Source of the DNA: Cyclobacteriaceae bacterium
GTDB lineage: Bacteria; Bacteroidota; Bacteroidia; Cytophagales; Cyclobacteriaceae
Length of the DNA stretch: 64,000 nt
Assembly (NCBI GenBank): GCA_958296015.1
Contig: CATQIH010000013.1
Coordinates: 1 to 64,000 of the forward strand
Direction: 5' to 3'
Position numbers and translations under genes: made by a program. The notes under the pieces were generated by a model. That model saw nothing but the letters and a program-made list of their open reading frames with translations. It had not been told where the DNA came from and did no database searches. Positions 8,597 to 18,315 of the stretch are shown piece by piece (the first letter of the stretch is position 1; every line of letters begins with the position of its first letter).

Positions 8597-9365
8597 TTAT
8601 GTAGACCCACTCATTACCGTTTGAATGCTGATTACTGTAGCTGTAACCACCTTCTGCAAATGCTTTGAGTGCTTCCGGCTGGTCTATGCGGTGCCTGATG
8701 ATGTGATTGGCCATCATGCCCCTGGCGCGTTTAATATAGATGGCGACTACTCTGTAAGTATCTCCTTTCTGCTCTTTAAAAACAGGCGTGATGATGCCGG
8801 CCTGTATATTTTTAGGCTGCAACGCTTTGCAATACTCATTGGAAGCCAGGTTGATGACTACTTTCCGATCCTGCAATGCCAGCAACTGATTTAGGGTATC
8901 TGTAAGTTGGCTGTTCCAGAAGTTGTACAAACTTTTCCCTGCCGGATTGGTCAGCTTTGTCTTCATTTCCAGCCGGTAAGGCTGTATAAGGTCCAGCGGC
9001 CTGAGCAGGCCATAAAGTCCCGATAAAATACAAAAATGTTGCTGCGCAAAATCAAAATCTGCTTTGGTATAGTTATCTGTATCCATATCGGTGTACACAT
9101 CACCTTTGAAAGCCAGCAGGGCCGGGCGGGCATTTTTGGCACTGAAAGGAATGGAAAAATCCTGAAAGCGGTTGTAGTTGCATGTAGCAATAGTTTCGCT
9201 TACCTGCATCAGCCGACTGATATCATCAATGGATTTTTTTCGGAGTATATCAACAAGTATCGCGGAGCTTTCCAGCAGTAAAGGTTGCGTATGTGTATCT
9301 TTTACGACTGTTGGAAAATTACTGGCGAAATCCTGCGTTTTAGATGGCGACAGAAGTGTAAGCAT
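8592..9365 (-). CDS. yaaA: Peroxide stress protein YaaA (UPF0246/DUF328)
   Basis: The family limits intracellular free iron and protects DNA and protein during peroxide stress in E. coli. The N-terminus MLTLLSPSKTQDF is the family's hallmark, so I place the start at 9365 (257 residues) rather than eight codons upstream. Other family features include NRFQDFS, PALLAFKGDVYTDMD, FCILSGLYGLLRPLDLIQPYRLEM and KVVINLASNEYCKA. It diverges from the DUF2062 gene with only a few bases between starts and is convergent with msrB; the pairing of two oxidative-stress genes is suggestive but may be chance. Confidence 0.94.
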   Translation of the reverse strand: MLTLLSPSKTQDFASNFPTVVKDTHTQPLLLESSAILVDILRKKSIDDISRLMQVSETIATCNYNRFQDFSIPFSAKNARPALLAFKGDVYTDMDTDNYTKADFDFAQQHFCILSGLYGLLRPLDLIQPYRLEMKTKLTNPAGKSLYNFWNSQLTDTLNQLLALQDRKVVINLASNEYCKALQPKNIQAGIITPVFKEQKGDTYRVVAIYIKRARGMMANHIIRHRIDQPEALKAFAEGGYSYSNQHSNGNEWVYIR

Positions 9366-9376
9366 ATTGTATATTT

Positions 9377-9946
9377 TTGTGGCGGGCAAAAATAGACAGG
9401 AGTCCAGCGTTTAACAAACATATTTTTTTATCCTTGAACATCAAACGAAGGCTTTTCAGAATCAGGCTAGTACGAAAGCTGGCAAAGTTACTCCGGCAGG
9501 GCACGTCGCCTCACAAGATGGCGTTAAGTATCACGATGGGATTCCTCCTGGGCATTATTCCTGCTTTCGGTTTTGTGGCTCCTATGTGTGCTGCGCTGGC
9601 TGTGTGGCTTCGGCTCAATGTACCTTTGGCATTAACGGTGCTTTATCTGGTATTTCCTTTGCACATCGCCCTGTTTTTTCCTTTCCTTGAAATGGGTGAA
9701 GTTGTTTTTAATCTTCCTGAACTTCCCTTTTCACCTACTATGCTCACGCAAATGATCAAAACCGACTGGTGGGATACCCTACAAATGATGGGCATCAACA
9801 ACCTGGCTGCCATCGCCGTATGGCTGATCGTTTCTATTCCAACCAGCTTTGTGCTGTACGGTATTCTGCTGCTGCTGCTAAAAAGGTTTAAAAAGGCGGG
9901 AAGAAGGAAGGCAGAAAACCGGAGTCCGGAGCCTTCTGATGTCTAA
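9377..9946 (+). CDS. DUF2062 integral membrane protein
   Basis: 189 residues with a basic N-terminus and a DUF2062 core: TSPHKMALSITMGFLLGIIPAFGF, then three further hydrophobic segments (APMCAALAVWLRLNVPLALTV region, a PLHIALFFPFLE segment, and a C-terminal AAIAVWLIVSIPTSFVLYGILLLLL helix). The tail is strongly basic (KRFKKAGRRK). DUF2062 proteins are small inner-membrane proteins of unknown function. The start is uncertain: an in-frame TTG at 9434 would leave more room for the divergent yaaA promoter and removes a 19-residue non-conserved leader. Confidence 0.85.
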   Translation: MWRAKIDRSPAFNKHIFLSLNIKRRLFRIRLVRKLAKLLRQGTSPHKMALSITMGFLLGIIPAFGFVAPMCAALAVWLRLNVPLALTVLYLVFPLHIALFFPFLEMGEVVFNLPELPFSPTMLTQMIKTDWWDTLQMMGINNLAAIAVWLIVSIPTSFVLYGILLLLLKRFKKAGRRKAENRSPEPSDV

Positions 9947-10111
9947 ATCCATGTCCTATGTCGCCGCGGAACGGACTTACAAGGCAATTAAATACCTTGG
10001 CCTGTGAGACACAAGGTCACGGAGTTGGGCGGGTAAATATAAAATATATATACTCTAAACGGCAGCACAGCCTTCGGATCCGGTCTTCCGTTCCACCGGG
10101 GAGCCAGACTT

Positions 10112-13100
10112 CTAACGCAGCACCGTCACGCCACCACGTTTTTCGTATGTTCTACCGTTTTCAGTGCCATCAGTAGTAGATTTGTAATGGATAACGTAGG
10201 GGTAAGAACCCAGCGGCACATCCTGGCTTTTGTACGTACCATCCCACACAAAATCAGGATCACTGGATTGATACACCAACTCTCCCCAACGGTTATATAT
10301 TTTCACATCAAACCCATCTTCTGCCACATAGCGATGGTACACAGAGAAAACATTGTTGGTGCCGCCCGGACGAATAGCATTGGGTGCGATGATATCCGGA
10401 CTGCAATCGTTGGTAACCAGCACGGAGTCAGTGGTGGTACAGCCAGACAGGTTGGTTACGGCCACTTTGTAATAGCCTTCTGCTGTAGCCGCTACTTCAA
10501 AAGGGGTAGGACCGGTATTGTTAAGCACACTGGTGGTGTTGCCATCCACCGAAACGTAACTCCAGGCAACCATACCCTGTACTGGCTCTATTTCAACCAT
10601 CACCGACTGGTCTTCTGCCGGAGCGGAAGCGTCGTTGCAGATGATATATCCGTTGTCAACGAACTGTATCGTGGGCGAAGGATTGCGCCTGATGGTAGCA
10701 AACCGTTCCACCACACAGCCATCCGGTGTGCTGATCTCCACTCGGTATTGTCCGGTAGACATGGTAGGAGCAATATACAGGGTGTCGCCTCCTACGCTTT
10801 CTTTGTTTTGCACCATCTTGTTGGCACTATCGTACCATACATAGGTAAGTGTATCTGTGAGGCTAGTGCGGGCAATAACCGGCGAAGAAGAACCCGCGCA
10901 GGCAGGGCCATACAATAAGTTTGGTATACCCGACACTGGCGCACTGACCGTCACATCTATTGCAGCAGTAGCCGTACAGCTTGCACTGTTGCTGTTTCGC
11001 TCTCTGACCTCCACTGCATAATTGCCGGATTGGTTGACGGTGATTGTCTGCGTGTAAGCAGGGAAAGGCGCACCGTTGAACGTCCAGCGATACGACAAAT
11101 TACGGTTGGCATCCGCTTCTGGATCAAACTGCGCAGTCAGTTGCCTTGTGCCGGTTTCACAACTGTTATCCTCATCCGGTGTGATAGCAGCCGTTAATGG
11201 CTCGTTGATCGTTACCTCTACTCTGCGAGTGGAAGAGCATAAGCCTGAAGCACTAGGTGGCGTAGCCCTTACTTCATACGTTCCAGACTGATTGACAACA
11301 GCTTCGAAACTGGTGCGTGAACCTAAAATACCTGTAGCTGGTGATGCTCCAGGTGTTATGTTAGTCCAACTGATGTCCCAATTGAGTACATCCGGTGTAA
11401 AAACTATAGCCAATGTATCCGGAGTACAGCTATTCACAAACCGTCTTTCTACATTGAAATCCAATGAATCCGGTTCAGGTACTAAGACGTCTGCAAAATT
11501 GACTCTGCACCCACTGGTGTTGTCTCTGATTGATATATTATAATTACCAGATGGCAATAGGATACCAGTGTTAGGGAAAGGAAGTGTACTTTTGCCAAAA
11601 GGCACATTATTAAACTGTATGTTTGCCTCACCACTGAATGTAACCTGAAAATTATTGTTTGTTCCACCTGGCTTATTCTCTATATCTAAAGTGATCGTGT
11701 TTTCGTCATCGCATTTCGAAGTTGGTACAGGTGTATCTACTGTAAACGTGGCATCACTGTCATCAATACCAAAACTCTGGGTGCTGCTACAGCCTGCGGA
11801 ATTGGTGACGGTCAGTGTATAGATGCCTGAAGCAAGGCCCGTCAGGTCTTCCGTATTAGGCAGTACACTGCCATTTTCATCCCGCCAGTCGAAGGTATAC
11901 GTATCAGCAGGGTCGCTGGTAATGGTAATGTCTATGGCTCCATCACTAGAACCACAAGTTGTACGTGTGGTGTCGCCGGTAAATGTAGGAGCTTCCAGAA
12001 TAGTGACCACAACGGTATCCTGCACGAAACAAGCATCGGGGGAATCATCCGTTACCGTCACTGTATAGGTGTAAATGCCTGGATCGGGTGTGAGGGACTT
12101 GACATCAATCACTGGGTCATTGCTGGTGGTTTCTACAGAGCCGCTTTGGTTGAGTATCACCCAGGCATAACCGTTTGGTGGGCTGGCCGGACTGGGGATT
12201 TCTACGTCCAGTTCACGGGTTTCTTCTCCGCAGAGGGTAAAGTCGTTGGGTAACTGAATTTGCGGACGGCTGTCCACTACAAACACTTCGCCTTCGCTGG
12301 TACATCCTTCGTTAGAAGTTACTGTCACGCGGTAAAGACCTTCCGTATCTACAGTAATGGTATTCTGCGCTGGCAGATTGCCCCCGCCTGAAGCTCCTAC
12401 CAACACCCATTGCACCGTGGCAATGCTAGCAGAGTCTGGCGAGTCTACAGCACTGATTCTTTGTGCACCCTGGCAAAGCAGCATACTTTCAGGGATGGTA
12501 AGCTCCGGTCCGGCAGTCATCGTAAAGTTTTGCTGCATAACAGAGTCCACATCACAACGGTTGGAGAGCGTTACCCTGGCGATATAATCTCCCAACGTGT
12601 CCAGCGCAAAGCTAAACGTCTGGGCAGTCGTCAGCGAATCGGGCAAGCCAATGCGTTTGGTAGTATCACTAAGGGGGATAATCTCCCAGAAATACGTTTC
12701 TATCACATCGTCTCTGCCTTGCGCCGCGAAGGTGACTTCGTTGCCCACGCAGGCATTTTCTACCGTGATGAGCGGATCAGGAAAAGAATTGCCGCCCATT
12801 TTCACTTCCGTAGGCAGCCCAAGCCCTACCGTAGCCCCATTTAGCAGCTGTACGGCATCCGGTGCATAACTGGACTGTGCAGGGTTGTTAGCATTGACTG
12901 TTACGGTTCCCAAAGTAGTCAATCCTTGTTGTGCTACGTAGATTTGCCCGTCGGAAGCCTGCTGTATAGCACCAAAATTGCCGGATGTAGCACCTTGTAC
13001 CGGATAGATTGCAGGGGTTACACCTGTCTGCAAAGCATCGGTTATATACAAACCTTTATCGGTAGAAATAAGCACCACTTTATTGCCCGATGAATCCTGA

Positions 13101-15568
13101 TACACATAAGTACCGTAAGGCGTTCCATTAGGAACTGGGACAGTAGTGGGATCGGATAGTTTAAGCGTGCTGTCGGCAAAATTATAAATCTCTACCTTAT
13201 TTCCCAGCGCGGCAGCTACGATAGTGCCGGTAGAATCGCCACCAACAGAAAGGTAGCCCTGTGCATCATTGCCTGGAGCCGCGGGATTACTCTCTACCGG
13301 AGAGCGGTACACAGAACCTGTGGCAGAAGTAACCGGTAAGCCTATCCCCTCTGCGGTGATAGGATACGAACGGAACACGTTGTTGCCATATTCGTGCGCG
13401 ATCAGCACGGCGTTGTTGCCATTGCCGCCGCTGATGGCAATCTTTTCAGTGCTTTTGACAAAAAGCAGGTTGTTGCTGGAAACCACTTCCTGCGTACGCA
13501 GATCAAAAACAGAATAACGAAGCTCATAGCCGCCGTTCTCTACAGCTGTGGTCGTAAAAATATAGTATACACCATCTGCTCCCGGCACTTGCACAATGGC
13601 TACCTGGCTTGTTTTAGGATCACCACCAATGCCGGTAGCTCCTGGAGGATCAACAATCGGTACGGCTGCTCCTTCGTTGGTAGCACGATCCTGAAAATAC
13701 ACGGTTTCTCCGTCGGTATAAAATAAGATGTCGCCATTATTGTCCGAAACACTGGCTATTGCTTCCGGAGCACTCTGCGCACCATTGCTTAGTGGTGTGA
13801 TTTGCCCTTCGTTGGCTACACCATCTCCGTTATCGTCCGGGTTCTCCGGATTATCATAAAGCGTATTGAAATTTATACCGGCACCCGTCCCGAAATACCA
13901 GGTATTATAAGTCTGATTTTGTATCTGGTACTCTTTAACATTGCTTTCGGCATAGGCAGTACAGCCGGTGCTTGGGTCGGTCACCAGTACCCAATACACG
14001 CCTGCGGTAGTAACCTGAATAGAATCAGTAGTTTCACCGGTGCTCCAGTAGTAGGTGTAGTTTCCGCCACCACCCTGGCCGCCTCCGGTTCCTCCACCAA
14101 TACCACCACCGCCTTGTTGTCCGCCGCCGCCTTCAGGTTTGGCTTTCAGCGTAGCTGTTTCATCCGGGCAGATAGTCGTGTCCTGTACCAAAGGTACCTG
14201 CAAATCAAATGGCTGTATATTTAAAGGTACGCTCTGCACGCTGGTGTACACAGAATCGCCGCGGGTCCAGTAGGCGGTAGCCGTTCCTCCGGAAATGGCC
14301 TGGTCAGGAATCAGTGCCGGACTAATACCATAATAGCTTTGTCCATTCACTTCCCATACAATACTGTCGGGTTCAGGCGTGGTGCTTCCCAGTTCGGAGA
14401 TAAGCTGTACGGGTTGGTTGGCACAGTTACCCACGGGCGGTTTTACCAAAAACTCATAGTTCGGTGATGGAGCTGGTGATACCTGCGGAAAATTAGGGTT
14501 TCCAAAATTAGCACCATCAAATAAGGCACCTTCTACCGTCACCAAACTGGCTATACTGTCTGCATTAACGATACGCCCGAGTTGGTAATTGCTGCCACTG
14601 CCATACAAATAATACAGGTTGCCATCTGGTCCGAGTTTCAGTCCGCCAGCACCTGAGATGCCGGGAACAAGAGTTTGGGCAAGGCCGTTTGCTACATCAT
14701 ACTGGCGGACGCTGCCACCTGTGCTTACATACAACTTAGTGCCATCTTCCGACCATGCCGCGTCCGTTGTATTTCCGGTGATGCTATTGTTGAAAGTGAT
14801 GATATTGGCAGGAGTAGCCGCAGGATCAAACGATACAATGTGTACACCTTGGGGACTGGATACAGCGATCTTTCCGGTAGCTTCGTTATAAGCAAAGCTG
14901 CTGGCTGTGATGCTTCCGGCTCCCTGTCCGAGCAGATTAAATGTCTGAGGGATGCCCGTACTGATATCAATAAGGCGATAAGTGGCCGATCCGTTTTCCT
15001 GTGCCAGGATATAAAAGGTGTTACCGCCCGGCAATACGGTGATAGGACCGGAAATATTACTGATCCCGGTGTTCTGCGCCGGTCCGGTGGAATTCACCTG
15101 GGGATAACCAGGGTTATTGGTATTGACTGTCACAGTATAATAACGTATAGTACCTCCTATGCCTCCTTCATTGACATACACCCGATACTCTTGCTGGTCG
15201 GCGGCATCTGGCACCCCTACCGGCACAACGGCAACCTGCTGGCTTTTGCCAGGGTCGCCCTGCATTCCTGTTCTGATTGCCTGCCCACGGGAGTTGTAAA
15301 TAGCTGTGCCATCCGTATAAAAAAGCACTTCGCCGCTTTTAGGGTCGGTGACAACCGCACCGTTTTGCCCGGCAGTGGCAGGAAGATTGAACGTATTGGT
15401 TTTGTTAGAAAGGGAGTCGTCGGAATAGTTGAACTGTATCCACTGACCGTTTCCGAAAATCCAGTTATTGCCGGATCTGTCTTGTGCCTGCGTTGCCTGG
15501 GTGCCAAAACATAGGAACAGGGCTAGCAGACTGCTACACAAAGAAGACAAATAGTATTTTTGAGACAT
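10112..15568 (-). CDS. Giant secreted protein with gliding-motility-associated C-terminal (T9SS sorting) domain
   Basis: About 1,818 residues from the ATG at 15568, which gives a signal peptide (MSQKYYLSSLCSSLLALFLCF...TQAQ); the frame is open further upstream. Order: two related beta-propeller-like segments, each opening with WxFG (NNWIFGNGQW; NTWYFGTGAGINF) and a GEVLFYTDG or GDILFYTDG motif; between them an Ig/PKD-like domain carrying a glycine-rich insert; then many Ig/PKD-like and SprB-type repeats (GAIDITI...LASGIYTLTVTNSAGC). The last about 95 residues (PDIIAPNAIRPGG, FDVKIYNRWGELVYQS, GSYPYVIHY) form the gliding-motility CTD, a type-B signal for export by the type IX system. A PorP/SprF gene is divergent next door, the arrangement of SprB/SprF-like pairs. 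Probably a surface adhesin. Confidence 0.93.
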   Translation of the reverse strand: MSQKYYLSSLCSSLLALFLCFGTQATQAQDRSGNNWIFGNGQWIQFNYSDDSLSNKTNTFNLPATAGQNGAVVTDPKSGEVLFYTDGTAIYNSRGQAIRTGMQGDPGKSQQVAVVPVGVPDAADQQEYRVYVNEGGIGGTIRYYTVTVNTNNPGYPQVNSTGPAQNTGISNISGPITVLPGGNTFYILAQENGSATYRLIDISTGIPQTFNLLGQGAGSITASSFAYNEATGKIAVSSPQGVHIVSFDPAATPANIITFNNSITGNTTDAAWSEDGTKLYVSTGGSVRQYDVANGLAQTLVPGISGAGGLKLGPDGNLYYLYGSGSNYQLGRIVNADSIASLVTVEGALFDGANFGNPNFPQVSPAPSPNYEFLVKPPVGNCANQPVQLISELGSTTPEPDSIVWEVNGQSYYGISPALIPDQAISGGTATAYWTRGDSVYTSVQSVPLNIQPFDLQVPLVQDTTICPDETATLKAKPEGGGGQQGGGGIGGGTGGGQGGGGNYTYYWSTGETTDSIQVTTAGVYWVLVTDPSTGCTAYAESNVKEYQIQNQTYNTWYFGTGAGINFNTLYDNPENPDDNGDGVANEGQITPLSNGAQSAPEAIASVSDNNGDILFYTDGETVYFQDRATNEGAAVPIVDPPGATGIGGDPKTSQVAIVQVPGADGVYYIFTTTAVENGGYELRYSVFDLRTQEVVSSNNLLFVKSTEKIAISGGNGNNAVLIAHEYGNNVFRSYPITAEGIGLPVTSATGSVYRSPVESNPAAPGNDAQGYLSVGGDSTGTIVAAALGNKVEIYNFADSTLKLSDPTTVPVPNGTPYGTYVYQDSSGNKVVLISTDKGLYITDALQTGVTPAIYPVQGATSGNFGAIQQASDGQIYVAQQGLTTLGTVTVNANNPAQSSYAPDAVQLLNGATVGLGLPTEVKMGGNSFPDPLITVENACVGNEVTFAAQGRDDVIETYFWEIIPLSDTTKRIGLPDSLTTAQTFSFALDTLGDYIARVTLSNRCDVDSVMQQNFTMTAGPELTIPESMLLCQGAQRISAVDSPDSASIATVQWVLVGASGGGNLPAQNTITVDTEGLYRVTVTSNEGCTSEGEVFVVDSRPQIQLPNDFTLCGEETRELDVEIPSPASPPNGYAWVILNQSGSVETTSNDPVIDVKSLTPDPGIYTYTVTVTDDSPDACFVQDTVVVTILEAPTFTGDTTRTTCGSSDGAIDITITSDPADTYTFDWRDENGSVLPNTEDLTGLASGIYTLTVTNSAGCSSTQSFGIDDSDATFTVDTPVPTSKCDDENTITLDIENKPGGTNNNFQVTFSGEANIQFNNVPFGKSTLPFPNTGILLPSGNYNISIRDNTSGCRVNFADVLVPEPDSLDFNVERRFVNSCTPDTLAIVFTPDVLNWDISWTNITPGASPATGILGSRTSFEAVVNQSGTYEVRATPPSASGLCSSTRRVEVTINEPLTAAITPDEDNSCETGTRQLTAQFDPEADANRNLSYRWTFNGAPFPAYTQTITVNQSGNYAVEVRERNSNSASCTATAAIDVTVSAPVSGIPNLLYGPACAGSSSPVIARTSLTDTLTYVWYDSANKMVQNKESVGGDTLYIAPTMSTGQYRVEISTPDGCVVERFATIRRNPSPTIQFVDNGYIICNDASAPAEDQSVMVEIEPVQGMVAWSYVSVDGNTTSVLNNTGPTPFEVAATAEGYYKVAVTNLSGCTTTDSVLVTNDCSPDIIAPNAIRPGGTNNVFSVYHRYVAEDGFDVKIYNRWGELVYQSSDPDFVWDGTYKSQDVPLGSYPYVIHYKSTTDGTENGRTYEKRGGVTVLR

Positions 15569-15913
15569 ATTATTGCACATGCTGAGTTGAGTATGCGAAA
15601 ATAGGTGTATGCATGATAACGAAAAAACACAGTGTTTCATGTGCCATGTAAGCAAAATCCATGCTTTACAGATTTATCATTGGTTTCTTATGTTTCAAAA
15701 CATACATGCAACCACTTTATGTATCAATTAAGCTGTATTTCGTAGTAAATTTTGAAAAAGCTATAATAACGTATGTCTGTAATTAATCGCTTTTATCGTA
15801 AAACATTATCTGGTAGGAAAGGTATACCTTTGGTCGCAAAAGATTTCCGAATCTTACAATAAATCAATTACTTAGACGGTTTTACTGACACAGGCTACTG
15901 GCTGTTTTACACA
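15569..15913. other. Divergent promoter region between giant CTD protein and PorP/SprF gene
   Basis: 345 bases, AT-rich, no coding frame of note. It must hold the promoters of both divergent genes. A clear -7 box is visible only for the rightward gene (15825-15832). Confidence 0.6.
15825..15832 (+). promoter_or_regulatory. Candidate -7 box (TACCTTTG) for the PorP/SprF gene
   Basis: An exact TAnnTTTG match 81 bases before the ATG at 15914. No convincing -33 TTTG at standard spacing. Confidence 0.45.
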
Positions 15914-16945
15914 ATGCATAAACGTTTATCTATTCTTCTCATAGGATTTCTGCTACTGACCGGCGTACACAAGCTGTATGCACAGGACCCGCAGTTTTCG
16001 CAGTTTTATGCTGCGCCATTGTATCTGAATCCTGCTTTTGCCGGTTCCACAGAACTGACACGAGCAGGTATGAACTTTCGTAGCCAGTGGCCTTCTCTGC
16101 AAGCCAACTTCACAACCTTGTCTGTCTACTTCGACCATTTCTTCGAAGATTATAACAGCGGCATAGGTGTGATCATCACCGGAGACCAGCAGGGTCCTTC
16201 CGGCCTACAATCTATCAATATTGGCTTGCAGTATGCATATCAACTGCGGCTCACCGATGAATGGACTTTCAGACCAGGTGCGGAGGTGGCTTTTTACAAC
16301 CGTGATATCAACTACAACAGTTTTATTTTCAGAGACCAGATAGACAACAATGGTGTCATTGGTGGCAACACCGGCGAGATATTACCTGCCGGTATAGGCA
16401 CCTCTTTTGCTGATGTCAGTCTGGGCGGTATCATCTATAACCACAATTTCTATTTTGGCTATACGGCCAACCATATTACCGAACCCAACCAGTCGCTGCT
16501 GGGCGAGGTGTCTAACTTGCCTATGAAAAGTTCATTCCATACCGGATACCGTATTATGCTACCGACAGGGTTTCAGCAATCGGGATACAACAAAGATGGC
16601 AAAGAGCGCAGCGTCACGCCTACGGCACAATATAAGAAGCAAGGCAAGTTTGATCAACTGGATGCGGGTGTGTACCTCACCTATGAGCCATTGGTATTTG
16701 GCGTATGGTACAGAGGGATTCCTATTCCGCAACTGGAAACCTTCAACAACAACGAGTCTGTTATCCTACTGGCTGGTTTTGTCCTGGGCGACTTGCATGT
16801 AGGCTACAGCTTTGATTATACCATTTCCGGCCTGGGCATCCAGAGTGGCGGAGCACATGAGCTTTCCATTGCCTATCATTTCTCGCTGCGCGATCCGCAT
16901 AAACCACCCCGTAGTATTATGAAACTGCCTTGCCCTAAATTCTGA
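15914..16945 (+). CDS. PorP/SprF-family type IX secretion outer-membrane protein
   Basis: 343 residues; signal peptide ending KLYAQ followed by the family hallmark DPQFSQFYAAPLYLNPAFAGS. The rest alternates hydrophobic and polar residues, as in an outer-membrane beta barrel. SprF-type members are needed for surface delivery of, or attachment of, one partner adhesin usually encoded next door; here the divergent giant CTD protein is the obvious partner. This is distinct from the second PorP-like gene beside gldK (53701-54663). The stop is followed after 29 bases by the M48 protease gene. Confidence 0.93.
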   Translation: MHKRLSILLIGFLLLTGVHKLYAQDPQFSQFYAAPLYLNPAFAGSTELTRAGMNFRSQWPSLQANFTTLSVYFDHFFEDYNSGIGVIITGDQQGPSGLQSINIGLQYAYQLRLTDEWTFRPGAEVAFYNRDINYNSFIFRDQIDNNGVIGGNTGEILPAGIGTSFADVSLGGIIYNHNFYFGYTANHITEPNQSLLGEVSNLPMKSSFHTGYRIMLPTGFQQSGYNKDGKERSVTPTAQYKKQGKFDQLDAGVYLTYEPLVFGVWYRGIPIPQLETFNNNESVILLAGFVLGDLHVGYSFDYTISGLGIQSGGAHELSIAYHFSLRDPHKPPRSIMKLPCPKF

Positions 16946-16974
16946 CAAATTTTTTTGCATAAATTTGCGTTCAT

Positions 16975-18267
16975 ATGCATATGGACGCACAAACAATTCT
17001 GACCATCATTGTGGCTATCGCAACGCTGAATTTTGCGTTGGAACGATGGCTGGATTTCCTGAACCGAAAAAACAAAAAACTTCAATTGCCGGAAGAACTG
17101 GCTGACGTTTACGATGAGGCACAGTACCGGAAATCTATGGAGTATCAGCAGGCAAACGATCAGTTTGGTGCTGTTTCTGCCGCGTTTGGCTTTTTACTGA
17201 CACTCATGCTGTTGCTTACCGGTGCTTTTGGCTGGCTGGATGGCCTGCTTCGTCCCTATGTTGACAATCCTGTCTGGTTGGCCCTGGTTTATTTTGGCAT
17301 TCTATATGTGGCATCCGACCTGATCAATCTTCCTTTTCAGCTATACAGCACCTTTGTGATAGAAGAAAGATTCGGTTTCAACAAAACGAACGCCCGGATC
17401 TTTGTGCTGGATAAGCTCAAAGGATATTTGCTGACGGCCATCATCGGCGGTGCTGTGCTGGGGTTGTTTATCTACCTGATTATCACTATTGGAGCCAGTT
17501 TCTGGTGGTATTTCTGGATCATCGCCTCTGTGCTGATGGTGCTGATCAATATGTTCTACACTTCCATCTTTGTGCCCATGTTTAATAAGCTGACACCGCT
17601 GGCCGATGGAGCGTTGAAGCAGGCCATAGAAGGTTACAGCCGGAAGGTGGCTTTTCCGCTGGATCAGATTTATGTGATCGATGGTTCCAAACGGTCTTCC
17701 AAGTCCAATGCTTTTTTCTCCGGCATAGGCAGTAAGAAAAAAGTGGTGCTGTACGATACGCTGATTGAAAACCACACTACCGAAGAACTGGTAGCAGTGA
17801 TTGCCCATGAAGTAGGGCATTATAAGAAAAAACATATCATCACTGGTATGGTACTTTCTATTTTGCAGATAGGGTTTACCTTGTTTGTGCTTTCGCTGCT
17901 GGTCTTCAACAAAGAGCTATCGCTGGCATTGGGTGCCGACCAGTTGGGTATTCATCTCAACCTGATTGCCTTTGGTATTCTTTATTCACCCATCAGCGCG
18001 ATGACCGGGCTGCTGATGAATGTGATAAGCCGCAAGAATGAGTACGAAGCAGATGCTTATGCCACGCACACTTATGGCGGCAGACCCTTACAGCAGGCAC
18101 TGAAAACATTATCGGTGCATAATATGAGCAATTTGCTGCCTCATGCCTGGTACGTGTTTTTTCATTACTCACATCCCCCATTGCTGCAACGCTTGCAGGC
18201 CATTCGCCAGGAAATGCGTGCAAAAAACAGTGAGCAGATGGTTAGTTTTCAAGATAAAAATATTTAA
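16975..18267 (+). CDS. M48-family (Ste24-like) membrane zinc metallopeptidase
   Basis: 430 residues with several transmembrane segments around a cytosol- or membrane-facing protease domain. The zinc motif HExxH is seen in VIAHEVGHYKKKH, with the third ligand expected in EYEADAYA. The N-terminal half (FGFLLTLMLLLTGAFGWLDG; YLLTAIIGGAVLGLFIYLII; FWWYFWIIASVLMVLINMFY) matches the Ste24/CAAX protease layout. Bacterial members take part in membrane-protein quality control. ATG choices at 16975 and 16981 are equally possible. A TAAATTTG box lies only 8 bases upstream of 16975, which would give a very short leader. Confidence 0.93.
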   Translation: MHMDAQTILTIIVAIATLNFALERWLDFLNRKNKKLQLPEELADVYDEAQYRKSMEYQQANDQFGAVSAAFGFLLTLMLLLTGAFGWLDGLLRPYVDNPVWLALVYFGILYVASDLINLPFQLYSTFVIEERFGFNKTNARIFVLDKLKGYLLTAIIGGAVLGLFIYLIITIGASFWWYFWIIASVLMVLINMFYTSIFVPMFNKLTPLADGALKQAIEGYSRKVAFPLDQIYVIDGSKRSSKSNAFFSGIGSKKKVVLYDTLIENHTTEELVAVIAHEVGHYKKKHIITGMVLSILQIGFTLFVLSLLVFNKELSLALGADQLGIHLNLIAFGILYSPISAMTGLLMNVISRKNEYEADAYATHTYGGRPLQQALKTLSVHNMSNLLPHAWYVFFHYSHPPLLQRLQAIRQEMRAKNSEQMVSFQDKNI

Positions 18268-18315
18268 GCAAAGTTTACACTATCATTAAACTTAAGGATT
18301 CTGTAAATTGCATGG

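Noticed and set aside
9947-10111. Terminator or tRNA-like structure between the DUF2062 gene and the giant CTD gene
   Set aside because: Only a weak 5-bp stem (CAAGG/CCTTG) and scattered CCGG motifs are present; nothing folds convincingly as a tRNA or terminator.
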